A DNA stretch of 64,000 nucleotides from Dolomedes plantarius (taxonomy: Eukaryota > Arthropoda > Arachnida > Araneae > Dolomedidae): positions 130,302,651-130,366,650 of the forward strand of contig OU015498.1 in assembly GCA_907164885.2 (NCBI GenBank), given 5' to 3'. This document shows, in pieces, positions 61,087 to 64,000 of the stretch (position 1 is the first letter of the stretch; each line of letters begins with the position of its first letter). A program made the position numbers and the translations under genes. Below the pieces are notes generated by a model, which saw only the letters and a program-made list of their open reading frames with translations, searched no databases and was not told where the DNA came from.

Positions 61087-63696
61087 GTGATGTTTGATTT
61101 CTCTGCATGGAGAGTGGTTTTGTTCATAAGAGTGACCTGATTGTGTAGTCTGCATTTTGAGCTAATTCTGTTTGTCATCACTTTTTATATAACTTGGTAG
61201 GCAATGAAATTTAGCTTTTGTGATTGTATTTTGAGTGTAATTATTTTTTTGTCTTTTTGTAATGTACTTTAAGTGGAATGGTATGTAAATATATTTAATT
61301 TTGTATGATAGTTATAAAATATGTGCTGAACTTCTTATTTTGTAATGAGTGTTCTATGTAATGGTGTAGAAAGTGTATCAAATATTAACTCTATAAGTAT
61401 TTCTGAAATTTTGATGAAGCTTTTGTAGTATTTAATCTGAAAAGGTAGTTTTTAATTAACAATTTATTAGAAATTTGTGTAAAAATTGCTTGTATGGTTG
61501 GTACAGACAGCTTACTTTTTGTAACTTTGATTTGTTAACTGTTCTGCAAACTGTAAACTAAATCCATATAGCTTCTATTCCAGCAAATGCTACAAGTGTA
61601 CTTATTTTTTATGTAAAAATATGTTAATATCACCATTTTGCTCATATTATTTTAGATTAAAAAAAAAATGTGAGTAAACAGTAGTTGTGCTAACAAACTC
61701 TTGAATTTTTTTCACTGACTTCCAAATTGTATGCAACTATTAATTTTCATTTTTTTAAAATTAAATCTAAGTATATCTAGGTAGATAGAAGTTTTCAGTT
61801 CAATGGATAATATTTTTTTAAAATGTTTTTGACAGATGCCAGTTTTAAAACAGTTTATATTAAATTTTCTGTTTTTGTAGAAGATTACTTTGCAGTATAG
61901 TGTTAATTTAATTAAGGATAAGTATTTTTATTGTACATTGTGCATTTGGATCCTTAGCATGTTACTGAAATGGGCTCATTTTATGTGCTACATCTTGAAA
62001 GATTCAGTTTAGAAAATTGTTCTAATCAGATAAACTCCTGAAACATCTATTCAAACTAACCAATGTATAAATGACTAAAAGATCTGCTTTATGTATATTT
62101 TTTTTAATTATTATTTATTTATGAGTGAAGTAAAATGAGTAAGGAGTTTTTTCCAGTTTTAAATTTCTAAATTATTTATTTTACAAACTAAAGGTCTAAT
62201 TTTACACTGTAATATATTGAAGTCATATACCCTCTCCCACCCCACCCCACCCCCCAAAAAAAAAGTTTCACTAACTTATGTTTTACATGAAATATTTTGA
62301 AAGTGTAACCTTTCATATATTTCATTCAGAAAATAATTTGTGATGCTAATTCTCTTCATGGGCTCATATTTGTTTGTATGAGATGCAGAGCACTTAAGAT
62401 TTTTTATTGTATGTTATTATTCATTGTGTTAATATAATCAGAAAATTGTCTTTTCATAATTATAACATTTTAAATTCTGGTAGTAAGGCATGCTTTGTAT
62501 AATTATTAAAGCTACTGTATCCAAGATATTTTAGAAATTTTCATTGTTAAATTTATGTGTGTGCAAAAATATGTTTCATATTAAACGGATTTTTATATTT
62601 TGCATATTTTGAACATATACTAATTTGCTGTTGTGCAGTTTTTGGTTTTACATAAGCTTATGTTTTCTGCTGAAATATATAGATCTGTTTGGACATAATT
62701 AAATTTTGTGTTGTTTATTGTAATAATTCATGTTAATTTATTTTCTTCTAACTTCCTTCAAACTTTATTCCTTTTGTATTTACATAAGTTGTATGGAAAT
62801 AAGAAAATGTTTTCACATACTATTACCTAAAAAGTAAGCAGCTTTACGATGAAATTTAGCTATATTTCTCTTTTATTTTTAGAGAGTTAGTTATTAACTA
62901 ACTCAGTGCAGTCTTTTGTTGGAGATTATTCTAGACATAATTTCTGCTGTTAAAGTTCCCTTTTTAGATGCTGCTGCACACTTAGGAATTCTTGTCTAAT
63001 TGTAGCTTAGCATGGGGTATTTAGAGTTATTTGTGAAACTGTTATACATTTTTTAGAGTAACTTTTTTAAATGTGTTAAAATGTAAGAAATATAAATTTG
63101 AATCAAGCAGGCTTTATTACAGATGTTTGGAAATATTCTGAATTTAGTGTAACAGAGTATTTGTTTGTTCTGGGTTTTTTTAAACTTATTATTATAGTAT
63201 TTTTAAGAAAATTTATTACACTGAAATTTTTAAATTTTGATTATTACTTCATTATCTAAAATATTTTCCTGGTACCTTTTTAAAAAAATTTTCAGTTTAA
63301 AAGTTAAACAAAAGTAAAGTTTTAATATGTAACTTCATATTAGGGAAATTTAAATTTAAAAAATGTTCCTGTAAATGTGAATCATTTCCATGCTGAAGAT
63401 AACTAAATTATCTGAAAGGCGATTTAATTCATTTAGAAATGGTATATTCTGATCTGAATTTCTGTGAACATAAAGAAGCATTAAATTATACACAAAATTA
63501 TAAATTGCTTTTGAACTGCAAATGTTTTTAACACATACTTATATGTTTCAATGACTGAAAAAAATGTAAAAAATTTAATGACTTTACTAGAGATGTTTAT
63601 GTTCACAGAGTTACAATTTTAAATTATATTCCATAATAGGATTTAATGTAGCATGAAAAATGTGCTCATACAAATAATTCACACAGAATATTTTCT

Positions 63697-63729
<33 letters not shown>

Positions 63730-64000
63730 CAATTTTCTACTCCCTGTTCTTATTTCATTTCACAATTATCATGTATGAGTTTATATTACTGAAGTAGTAT
63801 GCATGACAATATCTAAAACTAAAATTATTGACTGAAATACCTTAAGCAGCACATTATCTAATATTTTATAATTGGTTATTTTATTGTTTGGCTGGTTTAT
63901 TTTTTCATCCAGTACAGCTTACATAGCACTCATTCAATGTGATATAGATCTTTCTTTTACCTATGTGTTTATATTGAAAACATCGGGAAAAAAATTATGT

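Larger units (their letters stand above)
57793..64000 (+). other. 3' flank of RNF144, possibly long 3' UTR
   Basis: AT-rich with no coding frame of interest. AATAAA signals occur at 58031-58036 (about 240 bases after the stop, with T-rich sequence after it) and at 59460-59465, among others, so the transcript could end at several places. It also carries a C-run (about 60087-60099), an AC microsatellite (60664-60682), an AT microsatellite (61034-61083) and a T-run of about 30 (63700-63729). Confidence 0.5.

Overview
This is animal nuclear DNA, most likely from an arthropod. An arachnid is possible, but I cannot show it. The sequence is AT-rich, introns run from 117 bases to 9.7 kb, splice sites are GT-AG, and degraded DNA transposons, MITEs, tRNA-like SINEs and non-LTR retrotransposon pieces are dense. 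Two spliced protein-coding genes are well supported. Almost all other open frames are chance frames or transposon debris.

Gene 1 is on the minus strand, 19839 down to 9140, in three short coding exons. It encodes a 133-residue FAM162/UPF0389-family protein with a mitochondrial-type N-terminus, the conserved tryptophan/lysine-rich block, one membrane segment and a GKKAAKR motif. Its introns carry MITEs, a SINE interrupted by a hAT-type MITE, and a Tigger-like element.

Gene 2 is on the plus strand, 33184 to 57792, in eight coding exons whose phases all agree. It encodes a 457-residue RNF144-type RING-between-RING E3 ubiquitin ligase: an unusual N-terminal extension of about 188 residues, then RING1, IBR, the catalytic RING2 and a C-terminal membrane anchor with a GxxxG motif. 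The in-frame stop upstream of the ATG fixes the start. The promoter is not certain; a candidate lies near 30.6 kb.

Layout: 1-9 kb holds repeats, including a possible BEL/Pao scrap, MITEs, a tandem array of a 146-base repeat tail and a SINE. 9.1-19.8 kb is the FAM162-like gene. 20.2-23.3 kb is a second, inverted array of the same repeat family. 23.3-30 kb is a transposon graveyard with a degraded jockey-type retrotransposon, four near-palindromic Harbinger-like MITEs counted across the window, and a SINE. 30.6-57.8 kb is the RNF144 gene; its introns hold a hAT MITE, two Tigger/pogo-like elements, a Tc1 transposon nested inside one of them, a piggyBac remnant, a further MITE and a SINE. 57.8-64 kb is AT-rich 3' flank, possibly long 3' UTR.

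The two genes show no sign of working together; they are neighbours with upstream ends facing each other across about 13 kb of repeats. I found no sign of a wholly new system. The points most worth a second look are the RNF144 extension, the fully assembled small FAM162 gene, the nested transposons and the inverted repeat arrays.
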